Source of the DNA: Paenibacillus endophyticus
Lineage (GTDB): Bacteria; Bacillota; Bacilli; Paenibacillales; Paenibacillaceae
Assembly (NCBI RefSeq): GCF_014192395.1
Contig: NZ_JACHXW010000031.1
Coordinates: forward strand, 17,469 to 81,468
Length of the DNA stretch: 64,000 nucleotides
Direction of reading: 5' to 3'
A program made the position numbers and the translations under genes. The notes under the pieces are model-generated. The model did not search any database, was not told the DNA's origin, and was given only the letters and a program-made list of their open reading frames with translations. This document shows, in pieces, positions 1 to 9,146 of the stretch; the stretch's first letter is position 1, and each line of letters starts with the position of its first letter.

Positions 1-75
1 CGAGAACAAACAGAGTGCTTATTACATGATTTCGAAAGTGAATTTCGAATTTTGTCGAACGAACCAAGGAAACGC

Positions 76-106
76 AAAAAACCGCTCAGCTGCTGCCGGC
101 GGTTTA
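76..106 (-). terminator. Rho-independent terminator of the phosphatase remnant
   Basis: Read on the minus strand, AAACCGCC and GGCGGTTT-type arms (AAACCGC / GCGGTTT) flank a short loop and are followed by a run of T. It lies just downstream of the stop codon of the phosphatase fragment. Confidence 0.6.
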
Positions 107-121
107 TGATCTTTATCGCTT

Positions 122-496
122 TTATGAGGTGAGGTACATATATTGAAGCTTCTCCCGATCTGACAGGGTGAGACCCAGCCCCTGCTCCCAGTACTGCTCG
201 AAGCCGCCATAGCGCGCGTCCATTTCATCAAAGGATGCCTGCAGATACGCCGGCCTTGCTTCCATGAGCGCTTGCGCTACTTCAGGCGAGAGCCTGCTTA
301 TCATCGACGCATGGGCCTGGCTAGCGCCCTGCATTTGCTCTTTGAAGCGATCGGCGAACATATTCGTCAGTGCATAATCATTCAGCACCGTGCTGCGCGG
401 AACGCCAATCGCTTGCAGGATGACGGCAGACACAAAGCCAGTTCTGTCCTTGCCTGCCGCGCAATGGAATAAGGCTGGAGCACCGCATGCGACGAC
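122..496 (-). pseudogene. C-terminal remnant of a LipA-type tyrosine phosphatase (Y_phosphatase3 family)
   Basis: The open frame encodes the signature loop HCAAGKDRTG (catalytic Cys and Arg of the CX5R motif) about 20 nt inside its upstream end, then the usual C-terminal helices (SFDEMDARYGG, GLGLTLSDREKLQ). The family is normally about 250-330 residues. Here only about 120 codons survive, because the frame meets a TGA at 497-499 just upstream of the signature loop and nothing recognisable of the N-terminal half follows. The upstream sequence carries an unrelated reading frame on the other strand. I infer a gene broken by deletion or recombination; a short ATG-started protein could be made from 433 but it would lack the catalytic loop. 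Confidence 0.7.
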
Positions 497-506
497 TCAA
501 ACGACT

Positions 507-683
507 ATGGCCTCTTATATTAATTACAAGTTGACCCCTCATATTAAGCACTATTCGGCCAATAAGCTGAACAAATCGATTTACGATGCCCTAATGGCGG
601 GCAACGATGATGAGGCTAAGCATATAGCAAAGAGTGCTTATGTATACGCGCGCAGCCGCATGTTCGACAACGGTCGTTTCTAA
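507..683 (+). other. Short unrecognised reading frame, possible gene fragment
   Basis: A 58-codon frame starting at an ATG (MASYINYKL...) reads like ordinary protein (mixed charge, YDALMAGNDDEA segment) and sits exactly where the phosphatase homology stops. There is no ribosome binding site before the ATG and the frame is open further upstream, so it may be the tail of a gene whose front is missing. I do not recognise the family. It could equally be a chance frame. Confidence 0.2.
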
Positions 684-697
684 CGACAGCAGCAACC

Positions 698-793
698 CAA
701 GCGTAAACGGCTGAAGCCGTCCTCTGGCGGCTAAGCTTACGTTTCGCGTAGTAATATAGAGAAAGTTGGCGAAAAGATATACTTTCCTATATT
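698..793 (+). repeat. Interspersed palindromic repeat, copy R1
   Basis: This 96-nt element begins CAAGCGTAAACGGCT and ends CTTTCCTATATT. It matches the copy at 53913-54008 over its full length with about seven differences. Internal inverted arms (AAACGGCT/AGCCGT, GAAAGT/ACTTTC and GCGTAAAC/GTTTCGC) suggest a folded RNA or DNA unit. No coding potential is convincing; the minus-strand frame across it is incidental. Confidence 0.75.
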
Positions 794-796
794 TTA

Positions 797-852
797 AAAA
801 AGGCTTCGCCTCCAAGCGGAATGTTTACCGCTGGCGGCGAAGCCTTTTCTGA
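797..852. terminator. Bidirectional hairpin terminator after speB
   Basis: Arms AAAAGGCTTCGCC and GGCGAAGCCTTTT pair around a loop that itself holds a small AGCGG/CCGCT stem. T-runs follow on both strands. It lies 20 nt past the speB stop codon. Confidence 0.75.
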
Positions 853-874
853 ATATATGGTGTGAAGCGAATGG

Positions 875-1744
875 CTATTTCAAAAAGCCGAGCAGCATCT
901 CGCGGATAATCTTAGCCGCTACGATCTGCGTTTGCTCCGTCGGATCATAGGCAGGCGCTACCTCAACGAGGTCGAACCCGACAATGTTCACGCCGGAACG
1001 GGCAATCGCATGAACCGATTCGATCAGCTCTTTCGACGTAATGCCGCCTGCTTCTGCCGTGCCTGTACCAGGCGCTGCAGAAGGATCAAGCACATCGATA
1101 TCGATGGTCAGGTAAACGGGACGGCCTTCAAGTTCTGGAAGCACCTTTTTCAAAGGCTCCAAAACCTCGAATGGATGGAAATTAATGTTCTCGCGCGCAT
1201 ATTGCCATTCTTCGCGTGAGCCTGAACGGATACCGAATTGGTAAATGTTCTGGCCGCCCATTAGGCCAGCTGCTTTGCGAAGCGGCGTAGAGTGCGACAA
1301 CGGCTCACCTTCGTACGATTCGCGCAGATCCGCGTGCGCGTCGAAGTGGATGATCGCAAGATCGGGGTACTTCTTGTACACCTCTTGGAAAATCGGCCAA
1401 GAAACGAGGTGCTCGCCGCCGAGTCCAACGGGGATTTTGCCATCGTCCAAGACGCCGCGTACGAATTCACCGATAATTTCAAGGCTGCGTGCTGCGTTGC
1501 CGAAAGGAAGCAGCAGATCGCCAGCGTCGAAATATTCAATATCCTCCAGGCTGCGGTCTAGGTAAGGACTGTACTCTTCAAGCCCGATGGACACTTCGCG
1601 AATGCGCGGAGGCCCAAAACGGGAGCCTGGGCGGAAGCTGACCGTGAAATCCATCGGCATGCCATAGATGACTGCTTTGGAGGCTTCATAGTTGTCCGAG
1701 CTCAGAATGAAGACATTGCCGGAATATTTTTGATCCAATTTCAT
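875..1744 (-). CDS. speB: Agmatinase (agmatine ureohydrolase)
   Basis: This 289-residue protein belongs to the arginase/agmatinase family, which hydrolyses agmatine to putrescine and urea with a binuclear manganese centre. The metal ligands are visible: GGEH at residues 109-112, DAHAD at 135-139 and DIDVLDP at 215-221. The length equals that of Bacillus SpeB. The ATG is preceded by AGAGGAC at a suitable distance. It lies 38 nt downstream of speE on the same strand, so the two form an operon that makes putrescine and then spermidine; the gene pair and the neighbouring penicillin-binding protein repeat the B. subtilis order. Cytoplasmic. Closely related ureohydrolases exist, but the operon with speE makes agmatinase the best call. 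Confidence 0.95.
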   Translation of the reverse strand: MKLDQKYSGNVFILSSDNYEASKAVIYGMPMDFTVSFRPGSRFGPPRIREVSIGLEEYSPYLDRSLEDIEYFDAGDLLLPFGNAARSLEIIGEFVRGVLDDGKIPVGLGGEHLVSWPIFQEVYKKYPDLAIIHFDAHADLRESYEGEPLSHSTPLRKAAGLMGGQNIYQFGIRSGSREEWQYARENINFHPFEVLEPLKKVLPELEGRPVYLTIDIDVLDPSAAPGTGTAEAGGITSKELIESVHAIARSGVNIVGFDLVEVAPAYDPTEQTQIVAAKIIREMLLGFLK

Positions 1745-1782
1745 GAGGGCTTGTCCTCTCTTTCGTATAGCGTAGCCGCTGG

Positions 1783-2610
1783 TTACTTAATCAGGTCTTC
1801 AACGAATTTCGGCAGCACGAATGCTGCTTTGTGAAGGCGCGGCGTGTAGTATTTGGTATCGATTTCCGGAATTGCTGTCTCGTCAACAGCTGTCGGATCG
1901 TACTTCTTGCTTCCCATCGTGAACGTCCAAAGGCCGCTTGGGTAAGTTGGAATATTAGCGCCGTATACGCGAACGATCGGGAATACTTCCTTCACGTCTT
2001 TGTTTACGCTTTGGATCAGGTCAGCCTTGAACCAAGGGTTGTCCGTTTGCGCTACGAAAATGCCGTCTTCCTTCAACGACTCGTAGATGCCTTGGTAGAA
2101 GCCTTTCGTAAACAGGTTGGCAGCAGGGCCAACTGGCTCTGTGGAATCAACCATGATGACGTCATACGTATTTTTATGATCATGAATATGCATAAAGCCG
2201 TCGTTCACAAGCACTTCAACGCGCGGGTTGTCGAGCTCGCCAGCGATGGATGGCAAGTATTTTTTGGAGTACTCGATTACTTTACCGTCGATGTCGACCA
2301 GAACAGCCTTCTTCACCTTCGGGTGCTTCATTACCTCACGAATGACGCCGCCATCGCCGCCGCCTACTACAAGCACGTTCTCCGGGTTCGGGTGCGTGAA
2401 AAGAACAGGATGCGCAACCATCTCGTGGTATACGAACTCATCCTTAACTGTAGTCATAACCATGCCGTCAAGCACGAGCATCGTTCCGAACTCTTCCGTT
2501 TCGATCATATCCAGCTGTTGAAAATCCGTTTGTTCATTTACATAAGTTTTCGTAATCTTCGCCGTAATGCCGAAGCTATCTGTTTGTTTTTCCGTATACC
2601 ACAATTCCAT
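1783..2610 (-). CDS. speE: Spermidine synthase (polyamine aminopropyltransferase)
   Basis: The enzyme transfers an aminopropyl group from decarboxylated S-adenosylmethionine to putrescine. At 275 residues it has the Bacillus length. Visible hallmarks are the nucleotide-binding GGGDGG loop at residues 83-88, the acidic VDIDGKV strand end at about 105-111, and the active-site VDSTEPVGPA segment with Asp155. It is the first gene of speE-speB. No transport or decarboxylase gene lies nearby, so decarboxylated SAM must come from speD elsewhere. Confidence 0.96.
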   Translation of the reverse strand: MELWYTEKQTDSFGITAKITKTYVNEQTDFQQLDMIETEEFGTMLVLDGMVMTTVKDEFVYHEMVAHPVLFTHPNPENVLVVGGGDGGVIREVMKHPKVKKAVLVDIDGKVIEYSKKYLPSIAGELDNPRVEVLVNDGFMHIHDHKNTYDVIMVDSTEPVGPAANLFTKGFYQGIYESLKEDGIFVAQTDNPWFKADLIQSVNKDVKEVFPIVRVYGANIPTYPSGLWTFTMGSKKYDPTAVDETAIPEIDTKYYTPRLHKAAFVLPKFVEDLIK

Positions 2611-3198
2611 GTCGTAAAATCCCTTCTTTCCTTCAATCGTTCAACCTGTATTATATGCAAATTATTCATTCACTACAAGTATTCCTTGGCACGCTTTTTA
2701 TTAAGGTTTTCCGAACGTTTTAATGGTTGTTGGATTGGTAATTGCGGTATGCCGGCTTTAAAAGTACTGCCTCAAGGCAAAAAAAACGTTAGATTTAAAC
2801 GTTGGCCGTTTGTAGCTGCTATGTAGCTAATATTCTCGACGATGCCTGCTTCTCTAGCAGCGATCTGCTTCACCTTGATCTCGGCAAATCGATCCCGCAC
2901 AAGCTTTCGCAAAGCCTCCATAGGCGTGTGTCCGCTCGCTTTGCAACCTTCCTCGAACTACGTTTATGAAGACCATGACATGGACTTCTCATCAACCGCA
3001 TCCCCCTGTCCCCCGTCTTTACACGGATCGGGTTATGAATTAGCTAAGCGCAAACGATTGGGTTTCTCTTTCGGCACTCCTATTTTCCAACTTCATCTAA
3101 CAAATATTTGCACGAATACGCGTGGCGTATGAATAGGGAGCCCCCCCTTTTTCCATACTAAGGAAAAGCGAAGCATTGCATTGAAGGGAGTCCGCTCC
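2611..3198. other. Divergent intergenic region between speE and the PBP gene
   Basis: The 588 nt must hold the promoters of speE (left) and the PBP gene (right). On the minus strand, 2779-2961 is open for about 60 codons (segment MEALRKLVRDRFAEIKVK, ending FFLP), with no good start or ribosome site upstream. It may be the tail of a lost gene, but I do not recognise it. No riboswitch or repeat is apparent. Confidence 0.35.
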
Positions 3199-5301
3199 AT
3201 GACCAAATCATCCAAACGGCAGCGCAAGACATGGCGTCGGCCTGCTTTTCCCATGTTATCCGAAAGGTTCCTTCCCCAAATGCTGCATATGAAAAAATGG
3301 CTTCGATGGTCGATTGCCGCAGTCTGCCTGCTGATCCTCCTTATGGCTGGCACGCTGATTTACCTTCGCACGCAATCGCTGCCGGTCACTGCCATTAGCC
3401 AAACCTCGCAAATAGTTGATCTGCAAGGCAACGTCATCGATACTTTCCATGCGGGCGAGAACCGCCGTTCCGTTCAGCTCTCGGACATCAACCACTATGT
3501 CCTTGACGCGACGCTCGCCATTGAGGATAAGCGTTTCTATGAGCATCGCGGTTTCGATATGAAAGGCATGGCGCGTGCGGTTGTCGTCAATGTCCAAAGC
3601 CTCTCTAAACGGCAAGGTGCCAGCACGCTCACCCAGCAGCTTGCGCGCAACCTGTATTTGACGCATGAGAGAACGTGGCAGCGCAAAATGAAAGAGGCCA
3701 TGTATACGGTACAGCTCGAAATGAGCTACTCCAAGGATGAGATTCTTGGCATGTATTTGAATCAAATTTATTACGGGCACGGCTCTTATGGCATTGAAGC
3801 AGCGTCCATGATGTACTTCAACAAGCATGCCTCCGAGCTGTCGCTGGCGGAAAGCGCTATGCTGGCAGGAATTCCGAAAGGGCCCAAATATTATTCTCCT
3901 TATTTGAATATGAAAAACGCCAAGGATCGCCAGCTGACCATTCTGCAGGCGATGCTCGAGGGCGGATCCATTACATCCGAGCAAGCGGATGCCGCTTATG
4001 CCGAGGTTCTCGCTTTTCAGCCGCTCGGAACGGGCTCCCATGAAGGGTTCGCACCGTATTTCCGCGATTACATCCGATATATTGCCGTCGACAAGCTTGG
4101 GATCAATGAGCAGCTGCTGAACGAAGGCGGCATTACGATCTATACGACGCTGGATCCCGGGGCTCAGTCAACCGCCGAGGAGGTTATCGCCGAGGGTATT
4201 CCCGAGAGTTCCGAGCAGCAGGCAGCCCTCATCGCGATCGATCCGCGGAATGGGTACATTAAAGCCATGGTTGGCGGCAGAGACTACAAGCAGAACCAAT
4301 ATAACCGCGTATTCGCCAAAACAAGGCAGCCGGGCTCTTCCTTTAAGCCTTTTCTATATCTCACTGCGCTGCAAAGCGGCTATATGTCGCCCATTACCAA
4401 ATATAAAAGCGAGCCGACGATCTTTACTTACGATGAAGGCCGCAAAACCTATGAACCCCGCAACTACGGCGATAAATATGTCAATGAGCTGATTGATATG
4501 CGCAAGGCGATGGCAAGCTCAGACAACATTTATGCCGTCAATACGATCATGACCGTAGGCGCTGACAAGGTTATTGAAACGGCGAGAAAGCTCGGCATTG
4601 ACAGCCCCATGAAGCCCGTGCCTTCCCTTGCATTAGGCACATTTCCAGTCAGTCCCTTCGAAATGGCCTCTGCCTTTGGGACCTTTGCCAGCGGCGGCCT
4701 TCGGATTGAGCCTACTGCGATTATTCGCATCGAGGATCGCAAAGGACAGGTATTATATGAAGCGGAATCACAGACCGAGCAAGCCATTACGCCTGCAGAG
4801 GCCTATGTGATGACCAGCTTGCTCGAGAGTGTGTTTGACGAAGGAGGTACCGCGCATCGTGTATCTTCTATTATTAAGCGTCCAGTCGCAGGCAAGACAG
4901 GCACTACGTCTACGGACGCGTGGCTGGTTGGCTATACGCCTGAGCTTGCCACAGCCGTATGGGTCGGTTACGACAAGGACCGCAAGCTTACCGTTGCTGA
5001 GGCGTACCGCGCAGCACCGATCTTCGCCAAATTTACGGAGCAGGCGCTAGCCAGCGTTCCGCCGAAAATCTTTCCGATTCCTGATGGCGTCGTGAATCTA
5101 TTCATCGAGCCCGCCAGCGGCAAGCTTGCTATCGGCGATTGTCCGGATAAGCGGCTGGAGAGCTTTTTAATCGGAACGGAGCCTACCGAGGTTTGCGGCA
5201 AGCCCGCCTCAGCAAGCGAGAGCGGCGGCGATGGCGAAGGCAGCAAAGGCGCCGGAGGACATTCCTGGTGGACTGATTTGAAGCGGTGGTGGACAGACTA
5301 A
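3199..5301 (+). CDS. pbpG: Class A penicillin-binding protein (PBP1A/PBP2d type, transglycosylase-transpeptidase)
   Basis: A 700-residue bifunctional peptidoglycan synthase: a short basic cytoplasmic tail, one membrane anchor (about residues 38-57), a GT51 glycosyltransferase domain (catalytic Glu in EDKRFYEHRG at about 109) and a transpeptidase domain with SSFK (Ser380, Lys383), SDN (about 441) and KTGTT (about 565). The ATG at 3199 is chosen because AAGGGAGT lies 7 nt upstream; the TTG at 3181 has no ribosome site. Its position divergent from speE-speB is that of B. subtilis pbpG, whose product works in spore peptidoglycan synthesis; the symbol rests on that synteny plus family membership. 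The C-terminus is a low-complexity Ser/Gly tail. Confidence 0.88.
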   Translation: MTKSSKRQRKTWRRPAFPMLSERFLPQMLHMKKWLRWSIAAVCLLILLMAGTLIYLRTQSLPVTAISQTSQIVDLQGNVIDTFHAGENRRSVQLSDINHYVLDATLAIEDKRFYEHRGFDMKGMARAVVVNVQSLSKRQGASTLTQQLARNLYLTHERTWQRKMKEAMYTVQLEMSYSKDEILGMYLNQIYYGHGSYGIEAASMMYFNKHASELSLAESAMLAGIPKGPKYYSPYLNMKNAKDRQLTILQAMLEGGSITSEQADAAYAEVLAFQPLGTGSHEGFAPYFRDYIRYIAVDKLGINEQLLNEGGITIYTTLDPGAQSTAEEVIAEGIPESSEQQAALIAIDPRNGYIKAMVGGRDYKQNQYNRVFAKTRQPGSSFKPFLYLTALQSGYMSPITKYKSEPTIFTYDEGRKTYEPRNYGDKYVNELIDMRKAMASSDNIYAVNTIMTVGADKVIETARKLGIDSPMKPVPSLALGTFPVSPFEMASAFGTFASGGLRIEPTAIIRIEDRKGQVLYEAESQTEQAITPAEAYVMTSLLESVFDEGGTAHRVSSIIKRPVAGKTGTTSTDAWLVGYTPELATAVWVGYDKDRKLTVAEAYRAAPIFAKFTEQALASVPPKIFPIPDGVVNLFIEPASGKLAIGDCPDKRLESFLIGTEPTEVCGKPASASESGGDGEGSKGAGGHSWWTDLKRWWTD

Positions 5302-5427
5302 TGAAGCAGAAGCCTGTTGCGCGATTGTAAGGCTGGCTTCTGCCTGCCCGATCATGCTGCCGATTCTGCTGCCTGCCGTGACCTTTGCACATTTTTGTCC
5401 GATTTATGATCAAAAAGTGAATTTTCT

Positions 5428-5457
5428 TTGAACAAAAGCATAATGTTGTGGTATAGT
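5428..5457 (+). promoter_or_regulatory. Likely sigma-A promoter of the small membrane protein gene
   Basis: TTGAAC at 5428-5433 and TATAGT at 5452-5457 are separated by 18 nt, about 40 nt ahead of the start codon. Confidence 0.5.
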
Positions 5458-5498
5458 AAACATAAGAAAACACTTACAATTGACCGGGAGTGTTCAAT

Positions 5499-5780
5499 AT
5501 GACAACAAAAACAGCAACTATTAGCCAAGTTCAACATTCAAAATCAGATGTCAAGCGTCTTGTCAAGGCAATGACCGCCATTGCATGGGTCGTTCTAGCT
5601 GTTGGCGTTTTGCTTAGCCTCGTTAATCTAAGCCATTTCAGCGATCGAAATGTTGGGCTCATGGTCGGCATCGGGTTCCTCATCGGCAGCGTTCATATTT
5701 ATGTCATTGGTACTGCGATTGGACTCGTTCATGCTCGTCTGAACCAAGAACAACCGTCGAATCATTCGGACATGGAGTAA
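5499..5780 (+). CDS. Small membrane protein of unknown function
   Basis: This 93-residue protein has a polar N-terminus and two hydrophobic segments (AWVVLAVGVLLSLV, and VGLMVGIGFLIGSVHIYVIG), so it is probably a two-pass membrane protein with both ends inside. I do not recognise a family. The ATG at 5499 has GGGAG 8-9 nt upstream, and the earlier GTG at 5490 overlaps that site. It has its own promoter and terminator and is thus a single-gene unit. Confidence 0.7.
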   Translation: MTTKTATISQVQHSKSDVKRLVKAMTAIAWVVLAVGVLLSLVNLSHFSDRNVGLMVGIGFLIGSVHIYVIGTAIGLVHARLNQEQPSNHSDME

Positions 5781-5813
5781 CATTAAACTTCAATTGAAAA
5801 ATGTCTTCATTAA

Positions 5814-5857
5814 ATAGACAGCTCCGCTCGGCTAACGCCAAGCGGAGCTGTCTATTT
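5814..5857. terminator. Strong hairpin terminator
   Basis: Arms AGACAGCTCCGCT and AGCGGAGCTGTCT (13 bp, perfect) enclose a 12-nt loop; T/A-rich sequence follows. Confidence 0.7.
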
Positions 5858-6120
5858 ATATGTAAGGAACAGGACAGGCTTCTCCATTCCTTTCCTAAAC
5901 CTCGACTTTTATATCCGTCATGAGACAATTCTCCGCCTTTTGGGTAATGATAGGTAAGAGGATACTTGGATGGGTAAGCCCTAAATCTAACAGTTGTCTA
6001 AGCCGTGAACTTTGTATTACAGAATAAAGACGAATTATTGACGTAATTGTTAACCCCGCAGTTATTCGCTTGAAGATCTGTTATTGTAGTCGTAAGCAGT
6101 AATTTTGAGGAGTTGAACTG
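5858..6120 (+). other. Leader region of the qox operon
   Basis: About 260 nt without a gene. TTGACG at 6037-6042 is a possible -35 element, but the matching -10 (GTTATT) is weak. GAGGAG lies just ahead of the qoxA ATG. I see no riboswitch or clear operator. Confidence 0.3.
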
Positions 6121-7113
6121 ATGATGAGACCGTTTCTTCGTGTGCTGACACCCGTATTTATTATGCTAATGGCCGTATTGCTTTCCGGCTGCGGCGAGCA
6201 GTTTATTGTGCTCGATCCCAAGGGGCCAATCGGCGAGTCTCAAAAAGATTTGATTTATTTCTCAACCATATTATGCGCGGTCATCATTGTGCCCGTACTC
6301 ATCCTGACAGCTGTTATCGTCTGGCGCTATCGCGATAAGCCCGGCAGCAAGGCTTCCTATAAGCCGAACTGGGAACACAGCACGAAGCTTGAGATTACTT
6401 GGTGGAGTATTCCGATTGTAGCGATTCTCATTCTTGCGATCGTTACCGTTAAATACACGTACGCGCTCGAGCCTTCCAAACCGATCGAATCGGCCAAGGC
6501 GCCTATTACGATTCAAGTAACGTCACTGGATTGGAAATGGTTGTTCAAGTATCCCGAAGAGGATATCGCGACCATCAATTATATTAAAATACCGGAAGAC
6601 GTGCCGATTAAGTTCCAGCTTACCTCCGATACGGCAATGAACTCCTTCTGGGTACCACAGCTTGGCGGCCAAATCTATTCCATGTCCGGTATGGCGATGA
6701 CGCTCTTCCTGCAAGCCGATGAGCAAGGCAGCTATTACGGTTCAGGCGCCAACTTCACGGGCAAGGATTTCGCGAAAATGACGTTTAAAGTCGACGCGAC
6801 GTCCGAGGAAGACTATAAAGCCTGGGTCGATGAGGTGAAAGCAACTTCGCCTGCCCTAACCATGGAAGGCTTCGAGAAATTGACGGAGCCAAGCACATCT
6901 GACGTGCAGCTGTTCTCCAGCTTCCCTGAAGGCTTGTTCCAAAAAGTAGTCATGCAGTATGTAAATGGCGGCGGCGGAGCTCATCAGCATCATGGCAGCA
7001 GCGAGGCAGAAGCCACCGGAACGACAGATACAGAGGCCGCTCCTGCGGATACGACTGAGTCCCATGACCACAATGCCAGTAATACGGATTCAAATACTCA
7101 TGCGGGCCATTAA
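6121..7113 (+). CDS. qoxA: Quinol oxidase aa3-600 subunit II
   Basis: A 330-residue lipoprotein subunit of the proton-pumping menaquinol oxidase. A signal peptide ends in a lipobox (LLSGC, Cys24). Two membrane segments follow (about 45-68 and 94-114), then the cupredoxin domain with the quinol-oxidase stretch FWVPQLGGQIYSM. The Cys/His ligands of the CuA centre are absent, which separates it from cytochrome c oxidase subunit II. The last 50 residues are unusual: low complexity, rich in His, Asp, Thr and Ala (HQHHGSS, SHDHN, HAGH), and may bind metal. It is the first gene of qoxABCD, with a good GAGGAG site. Confidence 0.93.
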   Translation: MMRPFLRVLTPVFIMLMAVLLSGCGEQFIVLDPKGPIGESQKDLIYFSTILCAVIIVPVLILTAVIVWRYRDKPGSKASYKPNWEHSTKLEITWWSIPIVAILILAIVTVKYTYALEPSKPIESAKAPITIQVTSLDWKWLFKYPEEDIATINYIKIPEDVPIKFQLTSDTAMNSFWVPQLGGQIYSMSGMAMTLFLQADEQGSYYGSGANFTGKDFAKMTFKVDATSEEDYKAWVDEVKATSPALTMEGFEKLTEPSTSDVQLFSSFPEGLFQKVVMQYVNGGGGAHQHHGSSEAEATGTTDTEAAPADTTESHDHNASNTDSNTHAGH

Positions 7114-7175
7114 CCCGCTAACAAGCGAATGCTTAAGAAGCGAGTTTGTTCCACAAACTTTTAGGAGGACCCCTC

Positions 7176-9146
7176 ATGTTAGACAAAATTAAAGAATTCG
7201 CATCCGAATTTTTCGTCACTGGCGATCCGCTTATTCTAGGGGCTCAAGTGTCCATCGGCTTGTCGCTCGTCGCGATCATATTCGTGCTTACGTTCTTCAA
7301 AAAATGGCGCTGGCTTTGGACCGAATGGCTAACCAGCGTCGATCATAAGAAAATCGGCATCATGTATATCATTGCATCTATCCTTATGCTGTTCCGCGGC
7401 GGCGTAGATGCACTGCTCATGCGGGTACAGCTTGCCGCCCCAGAGGTGGAGTTCCTGCAGCCTGAGCATTATAATCAGATATTCACCACGCACGGCGTTA
7501 TCATGATTTTGTTTATGGCGATGCCGCTTATGTTCGGTTTGTTCAATATCGTCGTTCCGCTCCAGATCGGGGCACGCGACGTTGCCTTTCCGTTCCTGAA
7601 CTCCCTCAGCTTCTGGATGTTCTTCTTCGGCGCCATGCTGTTCAACGTTTCATTCATTATCGGCGGATCGCCGGATGCAGGCTGGCTGGCTTACCCGCCG
7701 TTGTCAGAGCTTTCGGGAAGTCCGGGTCTCGGTCAGGATTTCTATATCTGGGGTATTCAAATCTCGGGTATCGGCTCCTTGGCAACCGGCATTAACTTTG
7801 TCGTCACGATTCTCAAAATGCGCGCACCAGGCATGAAGCTTATGCAAATGCCGATGTTCGTATGGTCCGTGCTGTCATCTTGCATTACGATCATGTTCGC
7901 CTTTCCGATCTTGACCGTAACTCTATTCCTGCTATTCATTGACCGCTATCTTGGCGCGCATTTCTTCACGCTCGACGGCGGAGGGAATCCGATGATGTAC
8001 ATCAACCTCATCTGGATGTGGGGACATCCCGAGGTATATATTGTCATCTTGCCAGCGTTCGGTATATTCTCCGAGATCGTATCGGCTTTCTCTAAGAAAA
8101 AATTGTTCGGCTACAAATCGATGGTATTCGCCCTCATGTCCATCAGCTTCTTTTCCTTCTTTACTTGGGCGCATCACTTCTTCACCATGGGCTCCGGGGC
8201 CAACGTTAATGCGTTCTTCGCTTTGACGACGATGCTCATTGCCATCCCTACCGGGGTCAAAATATTCAACTGGCTGTTCACGATGTACCGCGGCCGAATT
8301 ACGTTTACGACGCCGATGATGTGGACGATAGCCTTTATACCGTGCTTTGTAGTAGGCGGTATGACCGGCGTGCTATTATCCGTGGCGCCAGCAGACTTTC
8401 AGTTCCATAACAGCTACTTTCTAATCGCGCATTTCCATCAGGTGCTGATCGGCGGCGTCGTGTTCGGATACTTCGCGGGCCTTTATTACTGGTGGCCAAA
8501 AATGTTCGGTTTCCGCCTTCATGAAGGCCTTGGCAAATGGGCTTTCTGGTTCTGGAACATCGGCTTCTACGTCTGCTTCATGCCACAGTACGCACTTGGT
8601 CTAATGGGAATGACACGCCGCTTCAACGCCTATGACTTCGATATGGGCTGGCAGCCGCTTAACGTCGTATCCACTGTCGGCGCATTCTTGATGGGTATCG
8701 CATTTATATTCCAAGTGTGGCAGATTGCCCATAGCATTCGTTTCTTCAAAAAAGAAAAAGACGGCGACGCATGGGATGGCCGCACGCTTGAATGGTCTAT
8801 TCCGTCACCTGCGCCGCTTTATAACTTCGCCCGCTTGCCGCAGGTTACAAGCCAAGACGAGTGGTGGGAAGAGAAGCAGCGCATTGCGAACGGCCAGCCT
8901 GCCAAGCCATTGGCACCGCTTGAGCCGATTCATATGCCGAAAAACTCCGGTATCCCGTTCATCATGTCGCTCTGCTGGTTTACGGCTGGCTTCGGCTTCG
9001 TATGGGATTGGCTGTGGATGGCCATACCAGGCCTGATCGGCGTAGCCATATGCATGCTCGCCCGTTCGTTCTCCTACGATACCGATTATTATATTCCGGT
9101 AGATGAGATTGAACGTACGGAAGCCGCATTAAGGGGGACAAAATAA
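7176..9146 (+). CDS. qoxB: Quinol oxidase aa3-600 subunit I
   Basis: The catalytic haem-copper subunit (656 residues, about 14 membrane helices). Haem a and the haem a3/CuB site ligands are visible: TTHGVIM, HPEVYIVILP (near residue 283, cross-linked His-Tyr pair and K-channel), WAHHFFTMG, and HFHQVLIGG. The start is set at ATG 7176 because AGGAGG lies 8 nt upstream; the TTG at 7146 has no site. The stop codon overlaps the qoxC ATG by one base, indicating translational coupling. It reduces oxygen to water at the cytoplasmic membrane. Confidence 0.96.
   Translation: MLDKIKEFASEFFVTGDPLILGAQVSIGLSLVAIIFVLTFFKKWRWLWTEWLTSVDHKKIGIMYIIASILMLFRGGVDALLMRVQLAAPEVEFLQPEHYNQIFTTHGVIMILFMAMPLMFGLFNIVVPLQIGARDVAFPFLNSLSFWMFFFGAMLFNVSFIIGGSPDAGWLAYPPLSELSGSPGLGQDFYIWGIQISGIGSLATGINFVVTILKMRAPGMKLMQMPMFVWSVLSSCITIMFAFPILTVTLFLLFIDRYLGAHFFTLDGGGNPMMYINLIWMWGHPEVYIVILPAFGIFSEIVSAFSKKKLFGYKSMVFALMSISFFSFFTWAHHFFTMGSGANVNAFFALTTMLIAIPTGVKIFNWLFTMYRGRITFTTPMMWTIAFIPCFVVGGMTGVLLSVAPADFQFHNSYFLIAHFHQVLIGGVVFGYFAGLYYWWPKMFGFRLHEGLGKWAFWFWNIGFYVCFMPQYALGLMGMTRRFNAYDFDMGWQPLNVVSTVGAFLMGIAFIFQVWQIAHSIRFFKKEKDGDAWDGRTLEWSIPSPAPLYNFARLPQVTSQDEWWEEKQRIANGQPAKPLAPLEPIHMPKNSGIPFIMSLCWFTAGFGFVWDWLWMAIPGLIGVAICMLARSFSYDTDYYIPVDEIERTEAALRGTK

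Noticed and set aside
591..815. A 74-codon minus-strand frame.
   Set aside because: It runs through repeat R1, which has no coding role, and lacks a ribosome site.
1831..2826. A 331-codon plus-strand frame across speE.
   Set aside because: It is antisense to a well-identified spermidine synthase; there is no ribosome site and the translation has no family resemblance.
6121..7113. Cytochrome c oxidase subunit II (ctaC).
   Set aside because: The CuA ligands (Cys-x3-Cys, His, Met) are absent and the neighbours are QoxB-D, so it is a quinol oxidase subunit.
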